From DAITMV01 sp046318595 (GTDB lineage: Bacteria > Pseudomonadota > Gammaproteobacteria > Burkholderiales > Burkholderiaceae_B): a DNA stretch of 26,646 nucleotides. The translations under genes were made by a program, and so were the position numbers. The notes under the pieces are model-generated. The model made no database searches. It was not told where the DNA came from and was given only the letters and a program-made list of their open reading frames with translations. The stretch covers positions 1 through 26,646 of the forward strand of contig JBKCTV010000019.1 of the NCBI GenBank assembly GCA_046318595.1. Direction: 5' to 3'. How positions within the stretch are numbered: position 1 is the stretch's first letter; every line of letters begins with the position of its first letter. This document shows positions 1-7,280 of the stretch, one piece after another.

Positions 1-44
1 AACATCAAAGCTGACCACATAAAACTTGGTTCTACTGCTTAGAG

Positions 45-104
45 CTGTGCTGCGTTTCTTTTACTGCTGTTTTTTCCTGCTTTCTGAGCCGCCGTGCAGC
101 ACAG
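45..104. repeat. 9-bp inverted repeat upstream of rsuA
   Basis: CTGTGCTGC at 45-53 and its exact reverse complement GCAGCACAG at 96-104 flank a 42-nt T-rich spacer. It lies in the 175-nt region before rsuA. The loop is too long for an ordinary terminator and no T-tract follows the second arm. No clear promoter or gene is seen elsewhere in 1-175. Confidence 0.3.
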
Positions 105-175
105 AAACGAGATTATGCAGATTTCTTTTTCGTGTGTCAAACGCTAGGCGGCCGTTTTGCTGTAAAAATACCGTC

Positions 176-883
176 ATGAATATCGTAAAGCTATTGCAGC
201 GCGAGGGCTTCGGCTCACGAAAACAAGTAACTTCCCTTATCGATCAAAGGCTTGTTGCTATCGATGAGGCGCTTGTCACGTCACACGACCTCATCTGGCA
301 AATCGGTAAAAATTTTCACCTAAGCATCGCTGGAGACCGGATCGAGCCAGCCAAACAGGTTTACGTGGCAATGCACAAGCCGATCGGCTATGAGACGTCG
401 CACCGCCCATCACATCACCCAGGGGTTTTTTCGCTGCTGCCACATTATTTAGTGGGTCGCGGCGTTCAGGCCGCCGGGCGCCTGGACGCCGACACTACAG
501 GCCTGTTGCTACTGAGCGACGACGGGGGGTTCATCCACAAACTGGCCAATGGCAAAAAACATGTTCCAAAGATATACGCCGTGGATACCCGACACCCCAT
601 CGACGACGGGCTGTTGAAGCGCCTCCTCGACGGCGTGCTGCTACACGGGGAGGATCAGGCTGTACATGCACAGACCTGCCAGCAAACCGGTACGCACAGC
701 TTTCGAATGACGATCACTGCTGGCAAATACCATCAAGTCAAGCGCATGGTGGCCGCCGCATCGAACCGCGTCGAACGCTTGCATCGGGTTGCGGTTGGTA
801 ATTACACTTTGCCCGCCGACTTGGCGCCCGGAAAATGGCGCTACCTGGATGAACGCACGGCTTTGGGTATAATCCAGAGTTAA
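176..883 (+). CDS. rsuA: 16S rRNA pseudouridine(516) synthase, RsuA family
   Basis: Converts one uridine of 16S rRNA to pseudouridine, probably U516 as in RsuA of E. coli. The 235-residue product has an N-terminal S4-like RNA-binding segment (about residues 3-30, with GFGSRKQV) and the pseudouridine synthase core. The catalytic motif GRLDADTTGL lies at residues 101-110 with the nucleophile at Asp104, and the family motif KYHQVKRM is present further on. Length matches E. coli RsuA (231 aa). The frame stays open back to position 26, but those 50 codons are Cys/Phe-rich and unlike the family, so I start at the ATG at 176, directly before the S4 segment. efp follows after 20 nt, so the two may be cotranscribed. 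RluB/E/F-type paralogues are less likely because of the short length and the lack of a basic tail. Confidence 0.9.
   Translation: MNIVKLLQREGFGSRKQVTSLIDQRLVAIDEALVTSHDLIWQIGKNFHLSIAGDRIEPAKQVYVAMHKPIGYETSHRPSHHPGVFSLLPHYLVGRGVQAAGRLDADTTGLLLLSDDGGFIHKLANGKKHVPKIYAVDTRHPIDDGLLKRLLDGVLLHGEDQAVHAQTCQQTGTHSFRMTITAGKYHQVKRMVAAASNRVERLHRVAVGNYTLPADLAPGKWRYLDERTALGIIQS
868..873 (+). promoter_or_regulatory. Possible internal promoter -10 box for efp
   Basis: A perfect TATAAT lies inside the last codons of rsuA, about 30 nt before the efp start, which would give a leader of roughly 24 nt. No good -35 hexamer is found at 16-18 nt spacing (the sequence there is CTGGAT or TGGATG), so this is a suggestion only. 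Confidence 0.35.
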
Positions 884-903
884 AAATTTTTAGAAAGCAT
901 GGC

Positions 904-1464
904 ATGAAAATCGCCCAGGAGTTACGTGCAGGAAATGTGGTCATGGTCGGTAAAGACCCGATGGTCGTGCAGAAAACCGAATACAACAAATCGGGGCGCA
1001 ATGCTGCCGTAGTCAAGCTGAAAATGAAGAACCTGCTGACCGGAGCGGGCATGGAGTCGGTGGTCAAAGCTGACGAGAAGTTCGAAATTCAGCAACTGGA
1101 ACGCAAGGAAGTGACCTATTCCTACTTTGCCGACCCAATGTATGTATTCATGGATACGGAGTTCAACCAGTTCGAGGTGGAAGCCGACAATATGGGCGAT
1201 GCACTCAACTATCTCGATGATGGCATGACATGTGAAGTGGTTTTCTACGATGGGAAAGCATTGTCGGTAGAGCTGCCAACGTCATTGGTTCGCGAAGTGG
1301 TTTACACCGAGCCTGCCGTGCGGGGCGATACGTCCGGCAAAATAATGAAGCCGGCGCGCATCAAACCCACCAATTTCGAAGTGCCCGTGCCGGCTTTCGT
1401 CGAAATCGGCGACAAAATCGAGATCGATACGCGCACCCACGAGTACCGCAACCGCGTAAAGTAA
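904..1464 (+). CDS. efp: Translation elongation factor P, arginine (EarP) type
   Basis: EF-P binds ribosomes stalled on consecutive prolines and promotes peptide bond formation. The 186-residue product has the usual three beta-barrel domains: a KOW-like N-terminal domain, a central OB domain with the YMFMDTE-like segment (here YVFMDTEFNQFE) and a C-terminal OB domain ending in IEIDTRTHEYRNRVK. The loop that carries the modified residue reads NKSGRNAAVVK with Arg at position 32, where E. coli has lysine. Arg32 is the site that EarP rhamnosylates, and earP is the next gene, 20 nt downstream. No epmA or epmB is needed for this type. Length is normal and the start is the only sensible one. Confidence 0.97.
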   Translation: MKIAQELRAGNVVMVGKDPMVVQKTEYNKSGRNAAVVKLKMKNLLTGAGMESVVKADEKFEIQQLERKEVTYSYFADPMYVFMDTEFNQFEVEADNMGDALNYLDDGMTCEVVFYDGKALSVELPTSLVREVVYTEPAVRGDTSGKIMKPARIKPTNFEVPVPAFVEIGDKIEIDTRTHEYRNRVK

Positions 1465-1484
1465 ACGTTTGCCGCAGGCCGCGC

Positions 1485-2570
1485 TTGAAGCTTTCTTTGC
1501 TCTGTCCGGTCGTCGATAATTATGGCGACGCAGGCATCGGTTGGCGGCTGGCGCGGCAAATTCAGGCCCGCTGGGGTTGGCAGGTCGATATCTGGACGAA
1601 CGATGCCGCCACTTTTCGCCGCTTGTTGAGCGCGCCGCAAGCCGCCGCCGTTGCTTGGTCAGAAAAGCGCGGCACACGCCAAACACGAGACATTCGGATT
1701 TTGCAGGCCATGCCCAGTGGGGTGGAGGACTTGGGCGAGGCCGTCGTGGAAGTTTTTTCTGCAGAGCCCCCGACCAATTTGACCACTGCGTTGGTAACAG
1801 CAACGACTCAAAAGCCGTGGATTATTTTTGAATATTTGTCGGCCGAATCCTGGGTGGGTCGTTTTCATTTGCAGACGTCGATCGACCCGCGCAATGGTTT
1901 TAAAAAAATTTACTTTTATCCTGGTTTCGATGAAAGATCGGGCGGTTTGCTGCAAACTGACGATGCGGGTCGTAAGGTTTGCTCGATCCGAAATGCCTCT
2001 CCTGCGGGCCGTCGCATTTTCGTTTTTGCTTATCCGCACGCCCCACTAAATGAATGGCCTGATGCTCTGACCAGCAATGACTGGTTGTGGCTGGCAGCGC
2101 CGGCGCTGCCCGAAGCGTGCACGGACGCAGCGAATATCGTTGCGTTCGATTGGCTGCCACAAACCGAATTCGATGAATTCTTGACCGAGTGCGATTGGCT
2201 GTTCGTGCGCGGGGAGGACTCTTTCGTCGCCGCGCAGCGAGCGGCTAAACCTCTGGTCTGGCAAATTTACCCGACCACAGATAGCCAGCATTGGGTCAAG
2301 CTCGAAGCGTTTTTCGAACGGTATGCGCAGGGTTTGTCGGAAAATGCAAAATACGCCTTGTGGCGTTTATGGTGCGTGTGGAATGGCGGCCGGGATGATC
2401 CGAAAGCCTGTTCGCTGGCACATGCCTGGGACCGCGCGCTGCAACATGAGGATGAGATCGCTGCCAACGCGCTGCGCTGGTATAAGCATTTGCAAGATCA
2501 GCCAGACCTGCTGGTACGCTTAAAAAACTGTCTGATACAAGAAGGAATAGCCGCCGCAGCGTTCGCTTAG
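1485..2570 (+). CDS. earP: EF-P arginine rhamnosyltransferase EarP
   Basis: Transfers rhamnose from dTDP-rhamnose to Arg32 of EF-P. The 361-residue GT-B protein begins with the family signature VVDNYGDAGIGWRLARQ. Asp11 and Asp15 there correspond to the conserved aspartates of characterised EarP. The middle contains FEYLSAESW and FYPGFDERSGGLL, and the C-terminal nucleotide-sugar site contains RGEDSF at residues 242-247. The start is TTG at 1485, since no in-frame ATG precedes the signature. It follows efp with a 20-nt gap, as expected for enzyme and substrate made together. The stop codon TAG (2568-2570) overlaps the TAA stop of the convergent xerC by two bases, so the genes share no spacer. 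dTDP-rhamnose synthesis must come from genes outside this window. Confidence 0.94.
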   Translation: MKLSLLCPVVDNYGDAGIGWRLARQIQARWGWQVDIWTNDAATFRRLLSAPQAAAVAWSEKRGTRQTRDIRILQAMPSGVEDLGEAVVEVFSAEPPTNLTTALVTATTQKPWIIFEYLSAESWVGRFHLQTSIDPRNGFKKIYFYPGFDERSGGLLQTDDAGRKVCSIRNASPAGRRIFVFAYPHAPLNEWPDALTSNDWLWLAAPALPEACTDAANIVAFDWLPQTEFDEFLTECDWLFVRGEDSFVAAQRAAKPLVWQIYPTTDSQHWVKLEAFFERYAQGLSENAKYALWRLWCVWNGGRDDPKACSLAHAWDRALQHEDEIAANALRWYKHLQDQPDLLVRLKNCLIQEGIAAAAFA

Positions 2571-3505
2571 ACTTTTTTGGCGCGCGGGTGCGCCTGATCG
2601 TAGATCAGCGTTAAATGCTGAAAATCGAGCGCAGTATAAACTTGCGTGGAAGACAGCGAGGCATGGCCGAGCAGTTCCTGGACGGCGCGTAAATCGCCAC
2701 TGGATTGCAAAACGTGCGAAGCAAACGAATGCCGCAGCATATGCGGATGCACATGCTGCTCGAGCCCTTGCCGCAACGCGAGCTCGGCAAGTTTCTTTTG
2801 CGCCACACGTACGGCCAACCGAGCGCCACGCGCCCCGATGAACAGAGCCGGCTCAGTCAAGGGTATGGCCAGCGTCGCGCGCTGAGCCTGCCAGCCGAGC
2901 AGCGCCTGATGCGCTTTGCGGCCCAGCGGCACGACCCGCGATTTACCTCCTTTACCGGTCACATGAACGTTGCATGCATCCCAATCTATCCATCCGCGTG
3001 CCGTGGCGTGATAGCGCAAATCGAGATCGAGCGCTTCGCTGATCCGTAAACCGGCACCATACAAGAGCTCGGCCAGGCAGCGACACTGCACGGCGAGCGG
3101 ACTATTTTCCATGCCGTCCGTCATATCGTCCGGGTTTTTTTCGAGCAAACGGACCATCATGTCGGGCGATAAGGCCTTGGGGAGCAGTTTCGGTTTTTTA
3201 GGCGTACGGATGCCCTCCATGGGATCGGTAGCGAAATGCTCATTGGCAATCAGCCAACGGAAAAAACCGCGCCAGGAAGAGGCGACCCGCGCAAGACTAC
3301 GGGGCGACAAGCCCCCTGCCTTCAGCCGTCCGAGCGCCCCGCGCAGAACCGCTGGGGTGAACTCGCCGGCCACTGTGTGCTCGGCAAGCTTGGCGAGATC
3401 GGCACGCGCCGCGTCGACGGTATGCACCGAGCAGCGCCGTTCGCTCTCCAGCCACTGTGTATAAGCCTCGCGCCAGGCGATCAGGCGATCAGGCGGGACA
3501 AACAC
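2567..3505 (-). CDS. xerC: Tyrosine recombinase XerC
   Basis: XerC acts with XerD and FtsK at dif to resolve chromosome dimers. The 312-residue product has an N-terminal SAM-like core-binding domain (about 10-105) and a C-terminal catalytic domain. All active-site residues are visible: Arg154 (GAGLRIS), Lys188 (GKGGKSR), His255 and Arg258 (HMLRHS), His281 (LGHASL) and the nucleophile Tyr290 (STQVYT). I use the GTG start at 3505. It overlaps the end of the DUF484 gene by 25 nt. The order dapF-DUF484-xerC is a widespread proteobacterial arrangement, which favours XerC over a phage integrase. The 3' end overlaps the earP stop. Confidence 0.93.
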   Translation of the reverse strand: MFVPPDRLIAWREAYTQWLESERRCSVHTVDAARADLAKLAEHTVAGEFTPAVLRGALGRLKAGGLSPRSLARVASSWRGFFRWLIANEHFATDPMEGIRTPKKPKLLPKALSPDMMVRLLEKNPDDMTDGMENSPLAVQCRCLAELLYGAGLRISEALDLDLRYHATARGWIDWDACNVHVTGKGGKSRVVPLGRKAHQALLGWQAQRATLAIPLTEPALFIGARGARLAVRVAQKKLAELALRQGLEQHVHPHMLRHSFASHVLQSSGDLRAVQELLGHASLSSTQVYTALDFQHLTLIYDQAHPRAKKV

Positions 3506-4140
3506 GCGGCTGCGCTGGCGTTCAACGAGCGCAAAAAATCCTGCGCCAGATGTTCGTTATACCGTTCTAAATCGCTGGAAGCCAGAATCAATGCGCCAAA
3601 ACAAGGGGCATCGGTCGCGGCCCTCAAAGGCATGATGACCAGCGACTGAACATCTGGCTGCGGCAGCAAACCCGTGAGCGAAAACGCCGGCAACCCGCCA
3701 CAGTAGGGTTTTTCCAATAGATTGATGGCGTCGATCTGTGCAGAGCTGGCTGTTGGTTTGAACCGGCCCGGTAACTCGACGACCGTTGGACTCCATATAC
3801 ACAAATGAATGATCGGTACGGAGAAATGCGTTACCAGGGCATTGGTCAAGCTGACCGGCAAATTTTCGAGCGACTTTTCTTGTAGAACAGCCTCGTGCCA
3901 AGCCTGCATTTTATCGAAGGTAACCTGGTTCAGGGCACCGGCCCGGCTCATTTCGACGATCTGAATTTCCAGTTGGCGCTGTTTATCGCGCAAGACGGCG
4001 ATTTGCCGCTCATGCAAAGACAAAGCTTTGCCTGAATGACGGTTTGGCAACTCCAGCTCCGCCATTAACGTCGGGTTCTCATCGAAAAAGCTCGGGTTTT
4101 CGCGCAAGAAAGCTTGTACATCGTCCGGCGTTAAACTCAT
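3481..4140 (-). CDS. DUF484 family protein (GAF-like)
   Basis: Function unknown; members are cytoplasmic GAF-like proteins typically encoded between dapF and xerC. The 219-residue product starts with the family segment PDDVQAFLRENPSFFDENP (residues 5-23). A probable coiled coil follows (SLHERQIAVLRDKQRQLEIQ, about 41-60), then a GAF-like alpha/beta region. Its ATG overlaps the dapF stop codon in an ATGA arrangement, so translation is probably coupled. At its 3' end the octamer CGCCTGAT occurs twice in tandem and supplies both the last codons and part of the N-terminus of xerC. Nothing suggests a catalytic role. Confidence 0.88.
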   Translation of the reverse strand: MSLTPDDVQAFLRENPSFFDENPTLMAELELPNRHSGKALSLHERQIAVLRDKQRQLEIQIVEMSRAGALNQVTFDKMQAWHEAVLQEKSLENLPVSLTNALVTHFSVPIIHLCIWSPTVVELPGRFKPTASSAQIDAINLLEKPYCGGLPAFSLTGLLPQPDVQSLVIMPLRAATDAPCFGALILASSDLERYNEHLAQDFLRSLNASAAACLSRLIA

Positions 4141-5006
4141 ACGTCTATGCTTCCATGAAAAACGGTTTCGGCCGGGCCGGTCATCAGAACCGGTGACGCC
4201 TCATCCGACCAATGAATAGTGAGCGTACCGCCTGCCGTTTGCACACTGATAGGCGAGTCCAGCAAACCTGTGCGAATGCCGACGACGGACGCGGCGCAGG
4301 CGCCAGTACCACAAGCCAGCGTTTCGCCGGCACCCCGTTCCCAAACACGTAGGCGCACCCGATACCGGTCGAGAATTTGTAGAAAACCGACATTCACCTG
4401 CTGCCCGAAACGCGGATGGGTTTCGAGAAAGGGTCCGACGGTCGCCACGGGCGCAGTCGTCACATCCTCGACGACGGTGACCGCGTGGGGGTTGCCCATC
4501 GATGCCAGGGAAAGGTAGCGCACGGTTTCGCCGTGACCGACACTGGCGGTATCGAACTCATAGAAGGTTTGTCCGCCGATCGAGCGATGACCAAGGCCCC
4601 GCAGGTCGAAATCACAATCGGCCGGATCGAAACCGGGCATCCCCATGTCGACGGTGACGCTGCCATCGGCTTCGATGCAGGGCTTGATGATACCGGCCTG
4701 GGTCTCGACGACGATTTGGTTTTTATCGGTCAACCCCCGTTCGCGGACGAACTTGACGAAACAACGCGCGCCGTTGCCACACTGCTCGACTTCGCCGCCA
4801 TCGGCATTGAAGATTCGATAACGGAAGTCGGCCAGACCCGGAGAGGAAGCCCGTTCGACGATCAATATCTGATCGGCGCCTACGCCGAAATGGCGATCGG
4901 CCAGCCGCCGAACGAGAGACCCATCGATAGCCAAAGCCTGGCTGTAAGCATCCAGCACGACGAAATCGTTGCCGGCGCCCTGCATTTTTGTGAAGTTTAG
5001 TTTCAT
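4137..5006 (-). CDS. dapF: Diaminopimelate epimerase
   Basis: Interconverts LL- and meso-diaminopimelate for peptidoglycan and lysine synthesis, without a cofactor. The 289-residue product begins MKLNFTKMQGAGNDF, the conserved N-terminus. The two active-site cysteines are visible: Cys76 in EQCGNGARCF and Cys232 in ACGTGACAA. The frame continues upstream to 5099, but that extension lacks similarity and overlaps the lpxL gene, so I start at the ATG at 5006, 10 nt after the lpxL stop. It is the second gene of the leftward lpxL-dapF-DUF484-xerC run. Length is within the family norm of about 275-290. Confidence 0.95.
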   Translation of the reverse strand: MKLNFTKMQGAGNDFVVLDAYSQALAIDGSLVRRLADRHFGVGADQILIVERASSPGLADFRYRIFNADGGEVEQCGNGARCFVKFVRERGLTDKNQIVVETQAGIIKPCIEADGSVTVDMGMPGFDPADCDFDLRGLGHRSIGGQTFYEFDTASVGHGETVRYLSLASMGNPHAVTVVEDVTTAPVATVGPFLETHPRFGQQVNVGFLQILDRYRVRLRVWERGAGETLACGTGACAASVVGIRTGLLDSPISVQTAGGTLTIHWSDEASPVLMTGPAETVFHGSIDV

Positions 5007-5016
5007 GCTCTTATTA

Positions 5017-5904
5017 TTATGCGGTATTTTGGCGCAACGATACGGATTTGCCACGCGCAACTTTATAGCGATCATAGCCCCACAGGTACTGTCCGGCAAA
5101 TGAACGGATTAGATTTTCCAAACAGATATTCAGCTCGGCGGTCGCCAGACGGAGGTCGTCCGGTAAAGCGGCGGGCCCCGCAAAACAGTGCATGGTCCAT
5201 CCGCGAGCCCAAGGTTTACGTTCGCCCACGACGAAAACCATGGCGGCGCCGGTCATTTGGTGAAGCTTGGCTGGCAGCGTCATGGTGTAGGCCGCCTGAC
5301 CGAAAAAATCAGCCCAGATGCCTTCGCCGACACCTGGCACCTGATCGGGCAACAAACCGATCGATTCGCCGCGTTTCAGGGCTTTGAGCAGCAAACGGAC
5401 ACCCAGAAGACTGGTCGGCGCAGTGGCCAGCCCGGCGCGTTGCCGAGCCCCTTCCAACACGGCCTGAATGGCCGGTTTTCGATGGGGACGATACAGCACG
5501 GTCAACGGCTGCCAACGCGCGCAACATTGGGCGGTGATTTCGAAGCAGCCCAGGTGCGGCGTCAGAATCATAACGCCTTTACCCTGCGCGCAGGCTTGTT
5601 CGATCACGTGACCGTCGCGCACCTCGACACGGTCGACAGCGGCGGGCCGGAACCATACATAAGGAAGCTCGAATATGGCCCGCCCCGCCTGACCGATCGC
5701 CTGGCTGCGCAACCGCCAACGCGCCAATCGCCGTGGCGCCACCAGCGCGGTGTTGGCGTTGAAGACCCGCCGATAGCGTGGCGAGCCGAGGTAAACCAAC
5801 CACCCCAGTAAGGCGCCAAGCGCATGCAATACGCCGAGCGGCCAGCGCGCCAGTATTTTGAAGGCGGTCACCAAGCCGGCGTCGCCGCCACGTTTTGAAT
5901 CCAT
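5017..5904 (-). CDS. lpxL: Lipid A lauroyl (LpxL/HtrB-type) acyltransferase
   Basis: Adds a secondary acyl chain to the lipid A precursor at the cytoplasmic face of the inner membrane. The 295-residue product has a hydrophobic N-terminal anchor (about 22-40, LGVLHALGALLGWLVYLG). The HX4E catalytic pair is His117/Glu122 in TPHLGCFE. The later motif LLPDQVPGVGEG and the C-terminal segment GQYLWGYDRYK are typical of the LpxL/LpxM superfamily. It is divergent from metK, and the putative metK -35 box overlaps its first codons. Which secondary acyl position it serves cannot be read from the sequence, so LpxL versus LpxM is a judgement. It starts a leftward run into dapF. Confidence 0.85.
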   Translation of the reverse strand: MDSKRGGDAGLVTAFKILARWPLGVLHALGALLGWLVYLGSPRYRRVFNANTALVAPRRLARWRLRSQAIGQAGRAIFELPYVWFRPAAVDRVEVRDGHVIEQACAQGKGVMILTPHLGCFEITAQCCARWQPLTVLYRPHRKPAIQAVLEGARQRAGLATAPTSLLGVRLLLKALKRGESIGLLPDQVPGVGEGIWADFFGQAAYTMTLPAKLHQMTGAAMVFVVGERKPWARGWTMHCFAGPAALPDDLRLATAELNICLENLIRSFAGQYLWGYDRYKVARGKSVSLRQNTA

Positions 5905-5922
5905 ACCCGCAATGCCTATAAT
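5895..5922 (+). promoter_or_regulatory. Probable sigma-70 promoter of metK
   Basis: A -35 box TTGAAT (5895-5900, 4 of 6 matches) is separated by 16 bp from a perfect -10 box TATAAT (5917-5922). Transcription would start near 5929 and give a leader of about 140 nt before the metK ATG. That leader carries the structured element at 5954-6062. The -35 box overlaps the start of the divergent lpxL gene. Confidence 0.6.
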
Positions 5923-5953
5923 GATAGATGATAGAAAACAAACGCCGAGTTAA

Positions 5954-6062
5954 CGACAACTCGCGGAGCGCGAGTCGCCGCTGGGCAGCCAGTGGCGTTG
6001 TCGAATCCGCTAAAGCGTCGCCGCTCCAATGAGCCGGCCACGCCAGCTTAAATCATTTGGAG
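5954..6062 (+). promoter_or_regulatory. Structured metK leader: three-way junction plus Shine-Dalgarno-sequestering stem (candidate riboswitch)
   Basis: P1 pairs 5954-5959 (CGACAA) with 5998-6003 (TTGTCG). Inside it are hairpin P2 (5960-5965 with 5969-5974, loop GAG) and hairpin P3 (5976-5984 with 5989-5997, 9 bp with one G-U, loop GCAG). Only base 5975 is left unpaired at the junction. Downstream, CTCCAATGA at 6024-6032 can pair with 6053-6062 (one bulged T), which contains the metK Shine-Dalgarno GGAG (6059-6062). GTCGCCGCT occurs at 5974-5982 (5' side of P3) and again at 6017-6025, so the second copy could replace the first in P3. CGCTCC at 6022-6027 can also pair with GGAGCG at 5965-5970, in and beside the P2 loop. 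The conserved core of the SAH riboswitch (GAGGAGCGCUGC...CCAGGCUC) is not seen. The pairings are visible; the switching role and any ligand are inferred. Confidence 0.5.
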
Positions 6063-6070
6063 TATTCCGC

Positions 6071-7237
6071 ATGCCGCACGAATATCTGTTTACTTCCGAG
6101 TCGGTCTCGGAAGGTCATCCGGACAAGGTTGCCGATCAAATATCGGATGCCGTGCTGGATGCGATTTTGATGCAAGACCCCAACGCCCGCGTCGCCGCAG
6201 AAACTTTGTGCAACACGGGTCTGGTCGTATTGGCCGGCGAAATCACCACGACCGCGCATGTCGATTATATCGATGTGGCGCGCGAAGCGATCAAACGCAT
6301 CGGCTACGACAATTCCGATTTCGGCATCGATCATAAAGGCTGTGCGGTCATGGTTTGTTACGACAAACAAAGCCCGGATATCGCCCAGGGCGTCGATAAT
6401 GCGCACGACGACAACCTGGACCAAGGTGCCGGCGACCAGGGCCTGATGTTCGGCTACGCCTGCGACGAAACGCCGGAACTGATGCCGTTGCCGATTCATC
6501 TCGCGCACCGGCTGGTCGAACGGCAAAGCCAACTGCGCAAGGACGGTCGTCTGTCGTGGCTGCGCCCCGACGCGAAGTCGCAAGTGACGCTGCAATATGT
6601 CGATGGTCGGCCGGCCGCGATCGACACCATCGTGTTGTCGACTCAACATGATCCCGACATCGAACTGGCGACTTTGCGCGAAGCTGTCATTGAAGAAATC
6701 ATCAAGCCGGTATTGCCGCCCGAGCTGATCCAGCGCGACATCAAGTTTCTGGTAAACCCGACCGGGCGTTTCGTCATCGGCGGCCCCCAAGGCGACTGCG
6801 GATTGACGGGCCGCAAAATCATCGTCGACACATATGGCGGCGCAGCCCCGCACGGCGGCGGCGCGTTTTCCGGAAAAGACCCCTCGAAGGTGGACCGTTC
6901 GGCCGCCTACGCCGGTCGTTATGTGGCGAAAAACATTGTCGCCGCCGGCCTGGCAAGCCGCTGCCTGGTGCAGATCAGCTATGCGATCGGCGTCGCCCGG
7001 CCGACGTCGATCATGGTCAATACCTTTGGCACGGGCCGGCTGTCTGACAATGCGATCACCGAACTGATCGGCCGTCATTTCGACTTGCGACCAAAGGGCA
7101 TAGTCAAAATGCTCAACCTGTTGCGGCCTATCTATCAAAAGACCGCGGCGTATGGCCACTTTGGCCGCGAAGAGCCCGAATTTACCTGGGAAAACACCGA
7201 TAAAGCATTGGTTCTACGACAAGCCACCGGCCTCTGA
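6071..7237 (+). CDS. metK: S-adenosylmethionine synthetase
   Basis: Makes SAM from methionine and ATP. The 388-residue product has the ATP-binding signature GHPDK (15-19), the hexapeptide GAGDQG (119-124) and the glycine-rich P-loop GGGAFSGKD (262-270). The start is the ATG at 6071, immediately before the conserved EYLFTSESVSEGHPDK. It has the Shine-Dalgarno GGAG at 6059-6062; an in-frame ATG at 6029 would add 14 unrelated residues and run through that site. It is the first gene of metK-ahcY-metF. The long leader with an anti-Shine-Dalgarno strand suggests control of translation initiation. Confidence 0.97.
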   Translation: MPHEYLFTSESVSEGHPDKVADQISDAVLDAILMQDPNARVAAETLCNTGLVVLAGEITTTAHVDYIDVAREAIKRIGYDNSDFGIDHKGCAVMVCYDKQSPDIAQGVDNAHDDNLDQGAGDQGLMFGYACDETPELMPLPIHLAHRLVERQSQLRKDGRLSWLRPDAKSQVTLQYVDGRPAAIDTIVLSTQHDPDIELATLREAVIEEIIKPVLPPELIQRDIKFLVNPTGRFVIGGPQGDCGLTGRKIIVDTYGGAAPHGGGAFSGKDPSKVDRSAAYAGRYVAKNIVAAGLASRCLVQISYAIGVARPTSIMVNTFGTGRLSDNAITELIGRHFDLRPKGIVKMLNLLRPIYQKTAAYGHFGREEPEFTWENTDKALVLRQATGL

Positions 7238-7280
7238 CTCACGCTCTCAAAGCGCTAACTTTCAACCATAGGAGCGCGCC

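Noticed and set aside
1..42. Open frame on the + strand ending in TAG at 40-42, which could be the last 13 codons of an upstream gene.
   Set aside because: Too short to recognise, and the start is outside the window; no similarity can be argued.
2567..3505. Considered that the tyrosine recombinase might be a phage or island integrase.
   Set aside because: Its place directly behind dapF and DUF484, its length and its motifs all fit chromosomal XerC; no att-like repeats or island genes adjoin it.
6053..7159. A 368-codon open frame antisense to metK.
   Set aside because: It mirrors metK, has no recognisable motifs, and is the expected by-product of GC-rich codon use.
7238..7280. Looked for a SAH riboswitch in front of ahcY.
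   Set aside because: Only 43 nt separate it from metK and the conserved GAGGAGCGCUGC core is absent.
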